A DNA stretch of 64,000 nucleotides from NCBI GenBank assembly GCA_902564235.1, contig CACFAG010000004.1, positions 1-64,000 of the forward strand. Reading direction: 5' to 3'. Source of the stretch: an uncultured Prochlorococcus sp. GTDB taxonomy: Bacteria; Cyanobacteriota; Cyanobacteriia; PCC-6307; Cyanobiaceae. The notes under the pieces were generated by a model that worked only from the letters and a program-made list of their open reading frames with translations, had not been told where the DNA came from and did no database searches. Positions 9,097-20,011 of the stretch are shown here, in pieces. A program made the position numbers and the translations under genes. Position 1 is the first letter of the stretch. Every line of letters starts with the position of its first letter.

Positions 9097-10737
9097 TTAT
9101 ATTGTTGGGGCTTTAAGAATATCATTTTTTTTAGTTCCTGCAAAAATATTTGTTTTTACAGAATTTTTAACCGCAGTTAAATCTCTATCAACTAAATTAT
9201 TAATTGATGCAAGATAACTTTCAGTTACTAGTCTTGGATATAATCCTATTCCAATTATTGGTAACAGTAAACAAGCAATAATATAAACTTCCCGAGGCTC
9301 TGCATCGATAAGTTTTCTTTCTTCCATTAATTTAGGATTCTCTTTACCAAAGAAAATTTCTCGTAACATGGAGAGTAGATATATAGGAGTAAGTATTACA
9401 CCGATAGCAGCTAAAGAGGCCATTACTATTCTAAACGGGAGTGTGTAAACTTCATCGGTAACAAATCCTGTGAATACCATTAATTCTGACACAAATCCAC
9501 TCATACCAGGCAAAGCAAGTGAAGCAAGGGAGCAAGCAGTCCAGAGGGCAAACATGATTCTCATTTTTTGTCCTACACCACTCATTTCATCAAGCTTTAG
9601 AGTCTTAGTTCTGTCATAGGTTGCTCCAACAAGAAAAAATAAACTTGCTCCAATTAAGCCATGACTAACCATTTGTAGCATCGCTCCGCTTGTTCCTAGG
9701 CTACTAAAACTACCTATACCAATAAGAACGAAACCCATATGACTAATAGAACTGTATGCAATTTTTCTTTTAAGATTTCTTTGTGCGAAAGAAGTTAATG
9801 CAGCATAAATTATATTAACTACTCCCAAAACTATTAATAATGGGGCAAATTGAGCATGTGCAACAGGTAATAATTGAGCATTGAATCTTAAAAGAGCATA
9901 TCCTCCCATCTTTAATAAAATTCCAGCCAGAAGCATATGTACGGGAGCTGTAGCTTCTCCATGGGCGTCTGGAAGCCAAGTGTGAAGAGGTACTATTGGG
10001 AGTTTTACCCCAAATGCAATTAAAAGCCCTACATAACAGAGTATTTGGAATTTTTGACTAAAATTTTGAACCGCTAAGTGAGCAAATTCAAAGTTAGGAA
10101 TTTCTGAGCCGTAGAAACCCATTGCCAATGCTGCTATGAGAATAAATATAGAACTGCCTGCTGTATAAATAATGAATTTTGTTGCTGCATATTGTCTGTT
10201 TTTCCCGCCCCATATAGCTAATAATAAATATACGGGAATTAACTCAAGTTCCCATGTCAAAAAGAATAGAAGCATATCTTGAACTGCAAATACAGCAATT
10301 TGCCCTCCATCCATAACCAATATCAAAAAGAAAAATAACCTTGGTTTGAACTTTACAGGCCATGCAGCCAGAACCGCTAAAGCAGTTATAAAACTAGTTA
10401 ATAATATTAACGGCATCGAAATACCATCAGCACCAACGGACCAAGTAAGGCCTAAATCAGGCAGCCAACTAATATTCTCTTTTAGTTGTACATTTTCATT
10501 ATTAATATCAAAACCATTTATATATGAACCTACAGTTATTAAAAAAGTTATTAATGCAATAGACAACGCAAACCATCTAACCTCTTTACCATCTCCCTTA
10601 TCTGGGAAAAAAGGTATAACAAATGCACTACCAATTGGGAATAAAATTGAGGCAGATAGCCAAGGAAAATTAGACAATCCCGCCCCTAAAGTTCCCAACA
10701 TTTGTGTATCAAAATATGTAAAAAAATAAGTACTCAA
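9097..10737 (-). CDS. ndhD: NDH-1 subunit D (proton-pumping antiporter-like)
   Basis: NuoM-type proton-translocating subunit of NDH-1 with about 14 hydrophobic segments in 546 residues. Family marks are [18 protein letters not shown] (the membrane Glu of the antiporter fold), [28 protein letters not shown], and [10 protein letters not shown]. An internal ATG at 10701 ([12 protein letters not shown]) gives the more usual 534-residue protein and is a likely true start. It lies 85 bp downstream of ndhF. The pair ndhF-ndhD probably forms the distal arm of the respiratory NDH-1L form rather than the CO2-uptake form (NdhD3/F3), as no cupA-like gene is adjacent. Confidence 0.95.
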   Translation of the reverse strand: MSTYFFTYFDTQMLGTLGAGLSNFPWLSASILFPIGSAFVIPFFPDKGDGKEVRWFALSIALITFLITVGSYINGFDINNENVQLKENISWLPDLGLTWSVGADGISMPLILLTSFITALAVLAAWPVKFKPRLFFFLILVMDGGQIAVFAVQDMLLFFLTWELELIPVYLLLAIWGGKNRQYAATKFIIYTAGSSIFILIAALAMGFYGSEIPNFEFAHLAVQNFSQKFQILCYVGLLIAFGVKLPIVPLHTWLPDAHGEATAPVHMLLAGILLKMGGYALLRFNAQLLPVAHAQFAPLLIVLGVVNIIYAALTSFAQRNLKRKIAYSSISHMGFVLIGIGSFSSLGTSGAMLQMVSHGLIGASLFFLVGATYDRTKTLKLDEMSGVGQKMRIMFALWTACSLASLALPGMSGFVSELMVFTGFVTDEVYTLPFRIVMASLAAIGVILTPIYLLSMLREIFFGKENPKLMEERKLIDAEPREVYIIACLLLPIIGIGLYPRLVTESYLASINNLVDRDLTAVKNSVKTNIFAGTKKNDILKAPTI

Positions 10738-10822
10738 TTTAATAAGAAGTTTATCTTAAATAAATTCTAGAAATTATCTCTATTTTTTCATCCCAATGGA
10801 CAGTGAAGACACACAATTGTTA

Positions 10823-12844
10823 TTAAGTTATTTGAGGAGATTGTAAACCAAATATAGCAACTAATAGAATTACTCCTCCAAAAACAATAAGAGCATAAAA
10901 TTGAGCTTTACCAGTCTCAAAATATTTTAAACCCTCTCCACTTCCCAAAGTTACAAGTCCTGTAAGATTTACGACGCCATCAACAACCTTAGAATCAACT
11001 TCTAAAACTTCTTTAGCAAGTCTTCTACTACCCTTAACAAAAAGTTTTTCATTGATGTCATCTAAATACCATTTGTTTGATAGAAATTGATTAATAATAG
11101 GAAGTTTTTCGGCAAATAAAACTGACAAATTAATCTTTTTCACAAAATATGCCTGATAAGCAATAATGATTCCAGCTAATGCAATAAGAACTGAAGCTAT
11201 CGCTAAAGGCAAAAATTCTTTTAATTCGAAAGCACTTGCAGCTATCTCTGCTTCTTCTGGATCTAGTAAAGTTGCAATTTTACTATCCCATGGAAGTCCC
11301 ATAAAACCAATAATTAAAGAGGGCACAGCTAAAAATACAAGAGGAAATGTCATTGACCAAGGAGACTCATGAATAGAACCATGTTCCTCATGCTCTTCTT
11401 CATTTTCTTCATCTAGATTTAATTTAGCAGCGATTAAAAGTTCTTTTTGTAATTCTTTATTCTCCCCCCTGAAATCTCCTTCAAATGTCAAGAAATAAAG
11501 CCTAAACATATAAAAAGCAGTCATACCAGCTGTTAAAAATCCTACAAACCAAAAAGCTGGGAATGATAAAAATGCATTTCCGAGTATCTCGTCTTTACTC
11601 CAAAAACCAGCCAATGGTGGAATGCCACTAATTGCTACGCAACCTATTAAAAAAGTTGTTGATGTGTATGGCATTTTTTTTCTTAAACCTCCCATCAATC
11701 TCATATCTTGAGCCAACACTGGTTGGTGGCCTACCACTTCTTCCATTGCATGTATTACAGAACCAGACCCCAAAAATAACATTGCTTTAAAGCAAGCATG
11801 AGTAACCAAATGGAAAATTCCTGCTATTGGCGCTCCGCAACCCATCGCAAGCATCATATAGCCAAGTTGGGAAACAGTACTATATGCTAACCCCTTTTTT
11901 AAATCCATTTGAGTCAAAGCTATAGAAGCCCCTAAAAAACAAGTAATGGTGCCAACTAAAGCAATAATGAATTGAATGGAGGGGAATATTGAATACAAAG
12001 GTTGTAGCCTAGCTACTAGAAATATTCCTGCGGCGACCATTGTAGCTGCATGGATAAGTGCAGAAATAGGTGTCGGTCCCTCCATCGCATCAGGTAACCA
12101 TACATGAAGAGGAAACTGAGCAGATTTTGCCATTGGCCCTAAAAAAACTAAAAAACAAAGGAGTAAGGCAGCCCAAATGGGTATTGAATTATCAGATACT
12201 GATTGCGAAATTACGGTGGCTATTTCATTAAAATCAAAACTATTTGTTGCCCAGAATAAACCAAGAATTCCAAGCAATAAACCAAAGTCACCCACTCTAT
12301 TAACAACAAATGCTTTTTGTGCCGCATGTGCAGCTCCATCTCTGTCGTACCAAAAACCAACCAATAAGTAAGAACACATTCCAACTAATTCCCAAAAAAC
12401 ATAAATCTCTAATAAATTTGGACTAATAATTAACCCCATCATTGAACTACTAAATAAGGCTAAATATGTAAAAAATCTGACATAACCCTTGTCATGAGTC
12501 ATATAACCATGAGAGTAAATCATTACCAGCAAAGTTATTGTAGTTACTAAAGCGAGCATGACACTACCCAAAGGATCAAGTACAAAGCCCATTGGAATTG
12601 TGAAATCCCCAGCATTAGCCCATACAAATAATTTTTCTACTGTTTGATAACCATTTATTTGTTCAATAAGAGCTTTGTAACTAATTACCGCAGATATGCC
12701 TACAAAAGAAATGAGACCTACAGAAACAATTTTTTTAGAATTATTTATTTTATTGTTAATACTTATTAGTCCTAAACCAGAAAGCACTGCTCCAATAAGT
12801 GGAAAAACAGGAATTAACCAGGCAATTTCTGAAGCTTGAGGCAT
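10823..12844 (-). CDS. ndhF: NDH-1 subunit F (distal antiporter-like subunit)
   Basis: NuoL-type subunit at the tip of the NDH-1 membrane arm. 673 residues, with about 16 hydrophobic segments and the conserved WELVGMCSYLLVGFWYDR, PLHVWLPDAMEGPTPISALIHAATMV and AYSTVSQLGYM motifs. A charged insert (about residues 475-495, ENEEEHEEHGSIHE) and the long C-terminal lateral helix region (VLEVDSKVVDGVV) are typical of cyanobacterial NdhF1. ATG start. It lies 33 bp downstream of the NnrU-like gene and upstream of ndhD on the same strand. Confidence 0.96.
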   Translation of the reverse strand: MPQASEIAWLIPVFPLIGAVLSGLGLISINNKINNSKKIVSVGLISFVGISAVISYKALIEQINGYQTVEKLFVWANAGDFTIPMGFVLDPLGSVMLALVTTITLLVMIYSHGYMTHDKGYVRFFTYLALFSSSMMGLIISPNLLEIYVFWELVGMCSYLLVGFWYDRDGAAHAAQKAFVVNRVGDFGLLLGILGLFWATNSFDFNEIATVISQSVSDNSIPIWAALLLCFLVFLGPMAKSAQFPLHVWLPDAMEGPTPISALIHAATMVAAGIFLVARLQPLYSIFPSIQFIIALVGTITCFLGASIALTQMDLKKGLAYSTVSQLGYMMLAMGCGAPIAGIFHLVTHACFKAMLFLGSGSVIHAMEEVVGHQPVLAQDMRLMGGLRKKMPYTSTTFLIGCVAISGIPPLAGFWSKDEILGNAFLSFPAFWFVGFLTAGMTAFYMFRLYFLTFEGDFRGENKELQKELLIAAKLNLDEENEEEHEEHGSIHESPWSMTFPLVFLAVPSLIIGFMGLPWDSKIATLLDPEEAEIAASAFELKEFLPLAIASVLIALAGIIIAYQAYFVKKINLSVLFAEKLPIINQFLSNKWYLDDINEKLFVKGSRRLAKEVLEVDSKVVDGVVNLTGLVTLGSGEGLKYFETGKAQFYALIVFGGVILLVAIFGLQSPQIT

Positions 12845-12877
12845 GTTTTAAAAATCTTATATTTTGATTTTAAACTG

Positions 12878-13606
12878 TCAATTGAAAAATTCCGACAAAA
12901 ATGATGAATTAAATGTTTTCACAGCAATATTTATGTACTGATGAGACCACCAAAGTATGCCTATTGCAATCAATATACCAAGTTGAGATAACCTAAAAAA
13001 TTCTTTTATTTTTAATTGTTGCCTTCCCTCTAGTATTGCCAAAAAGGGGATTATGGAAGTATTTTTTTTAAAATTTTCAAATTCTTCTCCAAATCTATTA
13101 GCTAATCTCTTATCTCCATGCCATATTGCAAAAAGATGATGCAAAATTAAGCCAACAGAAGTTATTAATGTAAATGATGTGCCAATCCATAAAGTATGTG
13201 CAAAACACCAAATTATCTGACCAAATGCTTGTGGATGCCTTGTAATTCTCATTATTCCAGTTCCATAAATTCTCACTACAGGTTTAAGAACCGACGGAAT
13301 TTCTAGCAAATTGTAAGTTGCGGGATATAAAAATAAAAAACTTATTGCAGTTAAAAACCATACCATCATAAAAACAAAATTATTACCTTGAAAATTCCAT
13401 AATCTGATTCCGTCATATCTATGAGCCAAAAAATAACTAATCAAGATGATTGCGGATGGCAAACTTAAAAAAACAAAACATAACCTCCATAATCTTGGTC
13501 CCATTAAAGATTCTGCTTTGATTCTTAAAGCAGCTCCACCACTATGAATTACTGCAAAAATTAAAATCAAGAATAAAATTACTAGAGAAGTTTTATGTGT
13601 CTCCAT
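12878..13606 (-). CDS. NnrU-family membrane protein, candidate 15-cis-zeta-carotene isomerase (Z-ISO)
   Basis: Integral membrane protein of 242 residues with about six hydrophobic segments. It resembles the NnrU family, which includes the haem-dependent plant enzyme Z-ISO that isomerises 9,15,9'-tri-cis-zeta-carotene. Candidate haem-ligand histidines lie in VIHSGGAALR (His21), ITRHPQAFGQIIWCFAHTLW (His123, His136) and HHLFAIWHGDKR (about 155-163). Genes for the poly-cis carotenoid route lie close by: crtP at 15.7 kb, crtB at 17.1 kb and crtQ at 41.0 kb. Family membership is a reasonable reading; the isomerase role is inferred from homology and context. It is 83 bp from, and divergent to, rbcR. 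Confidence 0.7.
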   Translation of the reverse strand: METHKTSLVILFLILIFAVIHSGGAALRIKAESLMGPRLWRLCFVFLSLPSAIILISYFLAHRYDGIRLWNFQGNNFVFMMVWFLTAISFLFLYPATYNLLEIPSVLKPVVRIYGTGIMRITRHPQAFGQIIWCFAHTLWIGTSFTLITSVGLILHHLFAIWHGDKRLANRFGEEFENFKKNTSIIPFLAILEGRQQLKIKEFFRLSQLGILIAIGILWWSHQYINIAVKTFNSSFLSEFFN

Positions 13607-13644
13607 AAATTTAAATTATTCAAAAAATTTTTGTCCTTAACAAG

Positions 13645-13671
13645 AATGCTACTAAGCATTAGAATTATAAG
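13645..13671 (+). promoter_or_regulatory. Candidate rbcR promoter with a palindromic operator
   Basis: AATGCT-ACTA-AGCATT is a perfect 6-bp inverted repeat (13645-13660), followed at once by TATAAG (13666-13671), a plausible -10 box ending 18 bp before the rbcR ATG at 13690. LysR-type regulators commonly bind imperfect palindromes between their own gene and a divergent one, so autoregulation or control of the NnrU-like gene is possible. This is inferred from position and symmetry only. Confidence 0.4.
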
Positions 13672-13689
13672 TAATTGTAGGCATAATAG

Positions 13690-14634
13690 ATGCCAGAATT
13701 ACCTTTTACTCTTGACCAATTAAGAATACTTAAAGCTATAGCTGCTCAAGGAAGTTTTAAAAAAGCTGCAGATATCCTATATGTAACCCAACCTGCTGTC
13801 AGTTTACAAATTCAGAATTTAGAAAAACAACTTGAAATCACAATTTTCGATAGAGGTGGCAGAAAAGCTCTGTTAACAGAAGCAGGAAGAGTGCTGCTTG
13901 AGTATTGTGAACGAATTTTGAACCAGTGTGATGAAGCTTGTAAAGCAATAGAGGATTTAAATAGCTTAAAAGGAGGAACCCTTGTTATTGGAGCTAGTCA
14001 AACAACGGGGACTTATTTAATGCCAAGAATGATAGGGCTATTCAGACAAGAATATCCTGATGTATCAGTGCAACTTCAAGTTCACAGTACTCGGAGAACT
14101 GGCTGGAGTGTTGCAAATGGACAAATTGACTTAGCAATTATTGGAGGACAATTACCTAGCGATTTAGAAAATTTACTTCAAGTAATTCCATATGCAACAG
14201 ATGAATTAGCACTAGTTTTACCCTCTAAACACAAATTATCTAATAAAAAAGAACTCTTAAAAGAGGACTTATACAAATTAAATTTCGTAACATTAGACTC
14301 TCAATCTACAACCAGAAAAGTTGTTGATAAACTTCTTAAAGATTCTGGACTTGATATTCAAAGATTAAGAATTGAGATGGAACTTAACTCTCTTGAAGCA
14401 ATAAAGAATGCAGTTCAATCAGGTCTAGGAGCCTCTTTTTTACCTGTAGTTTCAATTGAAAGAGAATTAGCAGCTGGAACAATTCACAAAGCATTCATTG
14501 CTGACTTAGAAGTCAAAAGAGAACTTAAGCTAATTACTAATCCATCAAGATATACATCAAGAGCATCAGAAGTGTTTAAGAAAAATATTCTGCCACAATT
14601 TGCTAGTTTAGATAGCCCATTAAAACAGATATAA
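13690..14634 (+). CDS. rbcR: LysR-type regulator RbcR (Ycf30-like)
   Basis: LysR-family transcription factor of 314 residues. The N-terminal winged helix-turn-helix covers about residues 6-65 ([36 protein letters not shown]), followed by a periplasmic-binding-like effector domain from about residue 92 ([17 protein letters not shown]). The sequence is close to the cyanobacterial/plastid RbcR (Ycf30) group, which controls RuBisCO and carbon-concentration genes in response to metabolites such as RuBP or 2-phosphoglycolate. Position next to ndhF is also common for this group. Divergent from the NnrU-like gene; the palindrome between them may be its own operator. Confidence 0.88.
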   Translation: MPELPFTLDQLRILKAIAAQGSFKKAADILYVTQPAVSLQIQNLEKQLEITIFDRGGRKALLTEAGRVLLEYCERILNQCDEACKAIEDLNSLKGGTLVIGASQTTGTYLMPRMIGLFRQEYPDVSVQLQVHSTRRTGWSVANGQIDLAIIGGQLPSDLENLLQVIPYATDELALVLPSKHKLSNKKELLKEDLYKLNFVTLDSQSTTRKVVDKLLKDSGLDIQRLRIEMELNSLEAIKNAVQSGLGASFLPVVSIERELAAGTIHKAFIADLEVKRELKLITNPSRYTSRASEVFKKNILPQFASLDSPLKQI

Positions 14635-14640
14635 ATTTAA

Positions 14641-15264
14641 TCAGAACTGAATTGCTTCTTTATTAATTCCTACTCCTCCATCTTCGGCTTGTCCGTCACC
14701 TTTTATTATAAATTTATTTTCATTTACATCAGTTTGATAAACACACTTAACTATTGGCTTATCTCTTATCGATCCAATATAAGCAAAAGTATTCATCCTT
14801 TGTTTACATTCTCTTACATCTTCATTGCTAATTGCGCCTTGTTTTTGTAAAACTGTCCAATTCTCTCTTCTAATTACGCATCCTGGCTGAAGAGCTGGTT
14901 GTGTCACAAAACTTGTGGAAGGATTCAAAGTTGTATACATTTCAACATCAATCACAAAAGCGCTAGCTCCCCATTGTCTACAAAATTCAGGATCTGGAAC
15001 AGCCATATCTAATTGTTGTTGACTAGCTATGTTTCCCTGTCCACCATCTGTTGTACTTGTGATAGCGCTCCCTATACCAACGCCTAAAATTAATACCCCG
15101 GCGAGTACAGCAATGGTCCCTGTACTGAAGTTGATCTTTTGTTCAGAAGATGGAGGTAATCTACCGTTTCTTGGTCCATAAGAATCCATTTCTCTTGGAT
15201 CTGAAGAGTAATAATTTCTATTTGAGCCTCTTCTTGGCCTTTTATTTGAGGATGATCTATTCAC
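14641..15264 (-). CDS. DUF3172-type membrane-anchored protein
   Basis: A 207-residue cyanobacterial protein. The N-terminal 45 residues are basic, Asn/Arg/Ser-rich and probably disordered; one membrane helix follows (about 49-70, GTIAVLAGVLILGVGIGSAI), and the rest (FCRQWGASAFVIDVEMYTTLNP, with several cysteines such as CVIRRENW and VRECKQRM) is a soluble domain that I recognise as DUF3172. Function unknown. Its start overlaps the ndhM stop by 4 bp (ATGA), so the two are translationally coupled. That suggests, but does not prove, an NDH-1-related role. Confidence 0.75.
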   Translation of the reverse strand: MNRSSSNKRPRRGSNRNYYSSDPREMDSYGPRNGRLPPSSEQKINFSTGTIAVLAGVLILGVGIGSAITSTTDGGQGNIASQQQLDMAVPDPEFCRQWGASAFVIDVEMYTTLNPSTSFVTQPALQPGCVIRRENWTVLQKQGAISNEDVRECKQRMNTFAYIGSIRDKPIVKCVYQTDVNENKFIIKGDGQAEDGGVGINKEAIQF

Positions 15265-15608
15265 AGTACTTCATTTGTCTTAGGTAAACCCATTGAAAAG
15301 TTCATTACCCTACAATCAGGGTTATAACTTAGTTGACCATTTTGAAGAAGAAATTTAATTAAGACTTCTATTTCTGACCCTATTTTCCGAAGTTCGTAAT
15401 CATCCAAATCCTTTCCTGCTCTCTCTTTAATTAATGCATTAAATTTTTCATTTATTTGTTTTAAAGAATCTTCTTTCCAAATAAATTCGTTATCGGGATC
15501 TAAATCCAGAGTAAGTTTGTTGGGATGAAACTGTAATTCTTCATCGACAACTTCAGCAGTAAAAATTCTTACATGTCGAGTTGTCGATTTTAAAAGCATT
15601 TTTTCCAT
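15261..15608 (-). CDS. ndhM: NDH-1 subunit M
   Basis: Oxygenic-photosynthesis-specific subunit of the NDH-1 peripheral arm. The 115 residues match NdhM in length and sequence: LLKSTTRHVRIFTAEV at the start, LTLDLDPDNEFIWKEDSLKQ in the middle and the closing YNPDCRVMNFSMGLPKTNE. Two ATGs are available (15608 and, four codons in, the second Met of MEKML). Divergent from crtP with 90 bp between starts; coupled to the DUF3172 gene by a 4-bp overlap. Confidence 0.93.
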   Translation of the reverse strand: MEKMLLKSTTRHVRIFTAEVVDEELQFHPNKLTLDLDPDNEFIWKEDSLKQINEKFNALIKERAGKDLDDYELRKIGSEIEVLIKFLLQNGQLSYNPDCRVMNFSMGLPKTNEVL

Positions 15609-15656
15609 AATTTTGCAAAATAATCAACGAAAAAAACTATTATGTTCTAACTTTAA

Positions 15657-17096
<1,440 letters not shown>

Positions 17097-17134
17097 CAAC
17101 ATTTTAAAAAATTTCTAAATTCAGCTAAAACTTT

Positions 17135-18043
17135 TTGAAAAAATCATTTTCTCAACTAGACCAAGCATATGAAATATGCCGTAAAGAAACCCAACAGTGG
17201 GCTAAAACATTTTATTTGGGGACTCTTCTGCTTCCATTAGAAAAGAGAAAAGCTATATGGGCTATTTATGTATGGTGTAGAAGAACAGATGAAATAATGG
17301 ATAGCGTAGAAGCTTTAACTAAATCACAAGATGAGCTTTCAGACAAGCTAGATGCATGGGAGGAAAATACAAAGAATGTTTTTAAAGGGAATATTAAATC
17401 TGAATTAGATTCAGTTCTATTAGATACCATCGAGAAATATCCACAAAGTATTCAACCTTACATAGATATGATAGATGGTCAGAGAATGGACTTGAATAAA
17501 TTTAGATACAAAGATTTTGATGAATTAAAACTCTATTGTTATAGAGTAGCAGGGACTGTTGGTCTGATGACTCAAAACGTTATGGGAATCGATAGCGCTT
17601 ATACATCAGCCCCATGGAGTGCTAAGCCTGACCCCTCTGAAGCAGCTATAGCTCTGGGAATTGCAAATCAATTAACAAATATATTAAGAGATGTCGGGGA
17701 AGATAGGCACAGAGGAAGGATTTATCTCCCACAAGTGGAAATTGAGAAGTTTAATTATTCTGAAGAAGAACTTTTAGAAGGAAAAATAAACAAGCAGTGG
17801 AAATCATTGATGAACTTTCAATTAATAAGGGCTCGCGAATGGTTCCACAAGTCTGAGAATGGTATTAAATGGCTATCTTCTGACGCAAGGTGGCCAGTTT
17901 GGACCTCTTTACGTCTCTACAGAGGCATATTAGATTCTATTGAAAGGTTAGATTATGATGTCTTTAATAATAGGGCTTTTGTAAAGAATTCAGTAAAAGC
18001 TTTTGAAATTCCTATATCCTTCTTAATTTCTCGAATTAAATAA
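17135..18043 (+). CDS. crtB: 15-cis-phytoene synthase
   Basis: Joins two geranylgeranyl diphosphates to 15-cis-phytoene, the committed step to carotenoids. Both Asp-rich Mg-diphosphate sites are visible: RRTDEIMD near residue 50 and NILRDVGEDRHRGRIYLP near 187-203. The family's YCYRVAGTVGLM signature lies at about 137-147. The start is TTG at 17135; 302 aa is the normal length. Downstream of crtP; its stop abuts, with no spacer, the stop of the reverse-strand RRM gene. Confidence 0.96.
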   Translation: MKKSFSQLDQAYEICRKETQQWAKTFYLGTLLLPLEKRKAIWAIYVWCRRTDEIMDSVEALTKSQDELSDKLDAWEENTKNVFKGNIKSELDSVLLDTIEKYPQSIQPYIDMIDGQRMDLNKFRYKDFDELKLYCYRVAGTVGLMTQNVMGIDSAYTSAPWSAKPDPSEAAIALGIANQLTNILRDVGEDRHRGRIYLPQVEIEKFNYSEEELLEGKINKQWKSLMNFQLIRAREWFHKSENGIKWLSSDARWPVWTSLRLYRGILDSIERLDYDVFNNRAFVKNSVKAFEIPISFLISRIK

Positions 18044-18463
18044 TTAAGCAGGTGTCTTCTGATTAGCCAATAAATCTTTTAATTTGGATAACTCTCCAGC
18101 CCATCTTGGGTCAGGGGCTTCAAGATTAGGAGCATCACTATGAACAATTTTCTTAAAGTCTTTTCTCTTCTTATTTTTGTTTAAGTTTCCGCTATTTCTT
18201 TTGTTTGAAGAAGAATCTTTCTTTTCTGATAACTCTACTCTTAGTTTGGAACTATTAAATTCAAAACCGTTTAATTTTTGAATTAATAAATTAGCATTCT
18301 CTTCATTGTTAGTTGTCGCAAAACCAAACCCCCTGCATTCCTTAGTTTCCTTATCTAAAACTGCTTTAAATCTTATAGAATCAGAAATTGATTTTAAAAG
18401 AGTATCAAATTCTTTTGGATTAAATCCTTGTGGTAAGTTGCCAATGTAAATGCGAATGCTCAT
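18044..18463 (-). CDS. RRM RNA-binding protein
   Basis: A single RNA-recognition motif (residues 1-80) with RNP2 as IRIYIGNLPQGF at the N-terminus and RNP1 as CRGFGFATT near residue 46, then a lysine/asparagine-rich linker (about 82-108) and a short C-terminal part (DPRWAGELSKLKDLL). Cyanobacterial Rbp proteins have this layout and are involved in cold and light responses and mRNA localisation. 139 aa, and the tail is longer than in the glycine-rich Rbp types. Its stop codon abuts the crtB stop. Confidence 0.88.
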   Translation of the reverse strand: MSIRIYIGNLPQGFNPKEFDTLLKSISDSIRFKAVLDKETKECRGFGFATTNNEENANLLIQKLNGFEFNSSKLRVELSEKKDSSSNKRNSGNLNKNKKRKDFKKIVHSDAPNLEAPDPRWAGELSKLKDLLANQKTPA

Positions 18464-18521
18464 AAATTTTTAAGAATGATTTTGAAGTCTGAACTTTTAA
18501 ACAAAACTAAGCTATGTGTAT

Positions 18522-19739
18522 TTAATCACATTTTGGCGCATTTTGTTCAATCCATTGGTTTGCTTTATAAATAGCTTCATCAAAATTATTCAATCTCTTA
18601 AATGCAAGTTCCTTTGAAAGATACTTTAAAAGCTCTCCTAAGATAGGCCCATCCTTTATTTTTAAGTTTTTTTTGATTTCTTCACCATTAAGTAAATTTG
18701 AAGGATGAAATAATTTATCATTCTTGTCACGCCAACTATTAAGCCAATCGAATCTTAAGTTTTGGGGCAAATAAAAAATAAAAGATGGGAGAAAAATCTC
18801 TAAATCTTTATGTAATGAAAATCTATCTGATTCAGTTAATTGAGCTATATTTTTTTTCTTCAACAAAAAGTGCCATTTTCTTAATAAATTTATTTTTTTA
18901 ATTTCAGCTCTACTAAATTTAAATTTCTCAAGAGATACTTCATCTAAAATTTGGCTTATAAAAAATAATGGTAAATATTTCTGCTTTTCATTCTTACTAA
19001 GTTCCTCATAATTAATTTTTCGTAAATCCAAAAAAAAAGAATTTTTATATAAATTATCAGAACCAAATATATTAAATTTTCTTATCAGAATTATAGCCTC
19101 AATAGCATTTTCCCCATTTACAATTTTTTGTATTTCATAATTAATCCTCTCTTTGGCAACAAGATTTAAGTTACCTTTATTTTTTTTTATAAAATCAACC
19201 AATTTTAAATCAATTTTAAAATTAAATTCTGAAACGAACCTAAAACATCTCAACATTCGTAATGGATCATTTAATAAGTTTATTTCTGAATTAGTTCTAA
19301 TCAAAGAAAATTCTAAATCTTTGAGGCCATTTAATGGATCAAACAAAAGCCTCTCATCAAATAAAAAAGCAATAGAATTAATTGAAAAATCTCTACTTCT
19401 TAGATCACCTTTGATCGTAGAAGAAATCTGATTAGAAATATCAATTGAGATATGATTGAGAATAATTCGTACAACTTCTCTATCTTTATCTAAAATTATA
19501 AATTTAGATTTAATATTATCTGAAATTTTTTTTCCAATTTCGATAGCATTAAAAGGCACCACAATATCGACATCTGCATCTTTATTTACTTTTCCTAAAA
19601 TGATATCTCTTATATAACCACCAACTAAATATGATCCTTTAGGTAAAAATGCTAATATAAAACTCCAATCATATAATTTCATACTACTTTCTAGTTCATT
19701 AATTATTAGTGTATGATCGGTGAGTATATTATTTTTCAT
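18522..19739 (-). CDS. cca: tRNA nucleotidyltransferase / poly(A) polymerase family
   Basis: Class II nucleotidyltransferase that adds CCA (or part of it) to tRNA 3' ends. The head domain shows YLVGGYIRDIILGK near residue 36 and DADVDIVVP near 55, the metal-binding DxD motif; then RRDFSINSIAFLF-like DLRSRDFSINSIAF and the neck helix DPLRMLRCFRFVSEF. The long A/T-rich C-terminal part (from about residue 230) is poorly conserved. 405 aa is normal. Its start codon is only 11 bp from the divergent ycf34 ATG, so each gene's promoter must lie in the other's coding region. Confidence 0.85.
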   Translation of the reverse strand: MKNNILTDHTLIINELESSMKLYDWSFILAFLPKGSYLVGGYIRDIILGKVNKDADVDIVVPFNAIEIGKKISDNIKSKFIILDKDREVVRIILNHISIDISNQISSTIKGDLRSRDFSINSIAFLFDERLLFDPLNGLKDLEFSLIRTNSEINLLNDPLRMLRCFRFVSEFNFKIDLKLVDFIKKNKGNLNLVAKERINYEIQKIVNGENAIEAIILIRKFNIFGSDNLYKNSFFLDLRKINYEELSKNEKQKYLPLFFISQILDEVSLEKFKFSRAEIKKINLLRKWHFLLKKKNIAQLTESDRFSLHKDLEIFLPSFIFYLPQNLRFDWLNSWRDKNDKLFHPSNLLNGEEIKKNLKIKDGPILGELLKYLSKELAFKRLNNFDEAIYKANQWIEQNAPKCD

Positions 19740-19750
19740 TTTTATTAATT

Positions 19751-20002
19751 ATGTGCATTTGCATCAACTGTAAATGGGTTGATAGATGTATCACTTATCA
19801 TGAAGTTGAAAATAATCATGGTGTTGATAATATTTGTGATGTGCCTGATTTTAAAGCAAAAAAACCATTCATTCATGTCAGTATAATTAAGGACATTAAT
19901 GGTGATTATAAAACTGATTGGGATGTCCAATCTTGTGAGAGTTTTAGAAATGAATTCGGTAAATGGTCTAAATGTAATCCAGGTAAGGAATTGCCTGTTT
20001 AA
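19751..20002 (+). CDS. ycf34: Ycf34-family Fe-S protein
   Basis: An 83-residue cysteine-rich protein: MCICINCKWVDRC at the N-terminus gives Cys2, 4, 7 and 13, with further Cys at about 30, 61 and 75. This is the Ycf34 family of plastids and cyanobacteria; a cyanobacterial member was reported to bind an iron-sulfur cluster and to affect photosynthetic electron transport and phycobilisome genes. It is 11 bp from the divergent cca start and 9 bp upstream of tsaB on its own strand, which suggests co-transcription. Confidence 0.82.
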   Translation: MCICINCKWVDRCITYHEVENNHGVDNICDVPDFKAKKPFIHVSIIKDINGDYKTDWDVQSCESFRNEFGKWSKCNPGKELPV

Positions 20003-20011
20003 AAGTAATAG

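Noticed and set aside
9020..9217. Forward ORF of 65 codons over the ndhD 3' end
   Set aside because: It overlaps ndhD antisense, has no motif, and its reading is explained by the reverse gene.
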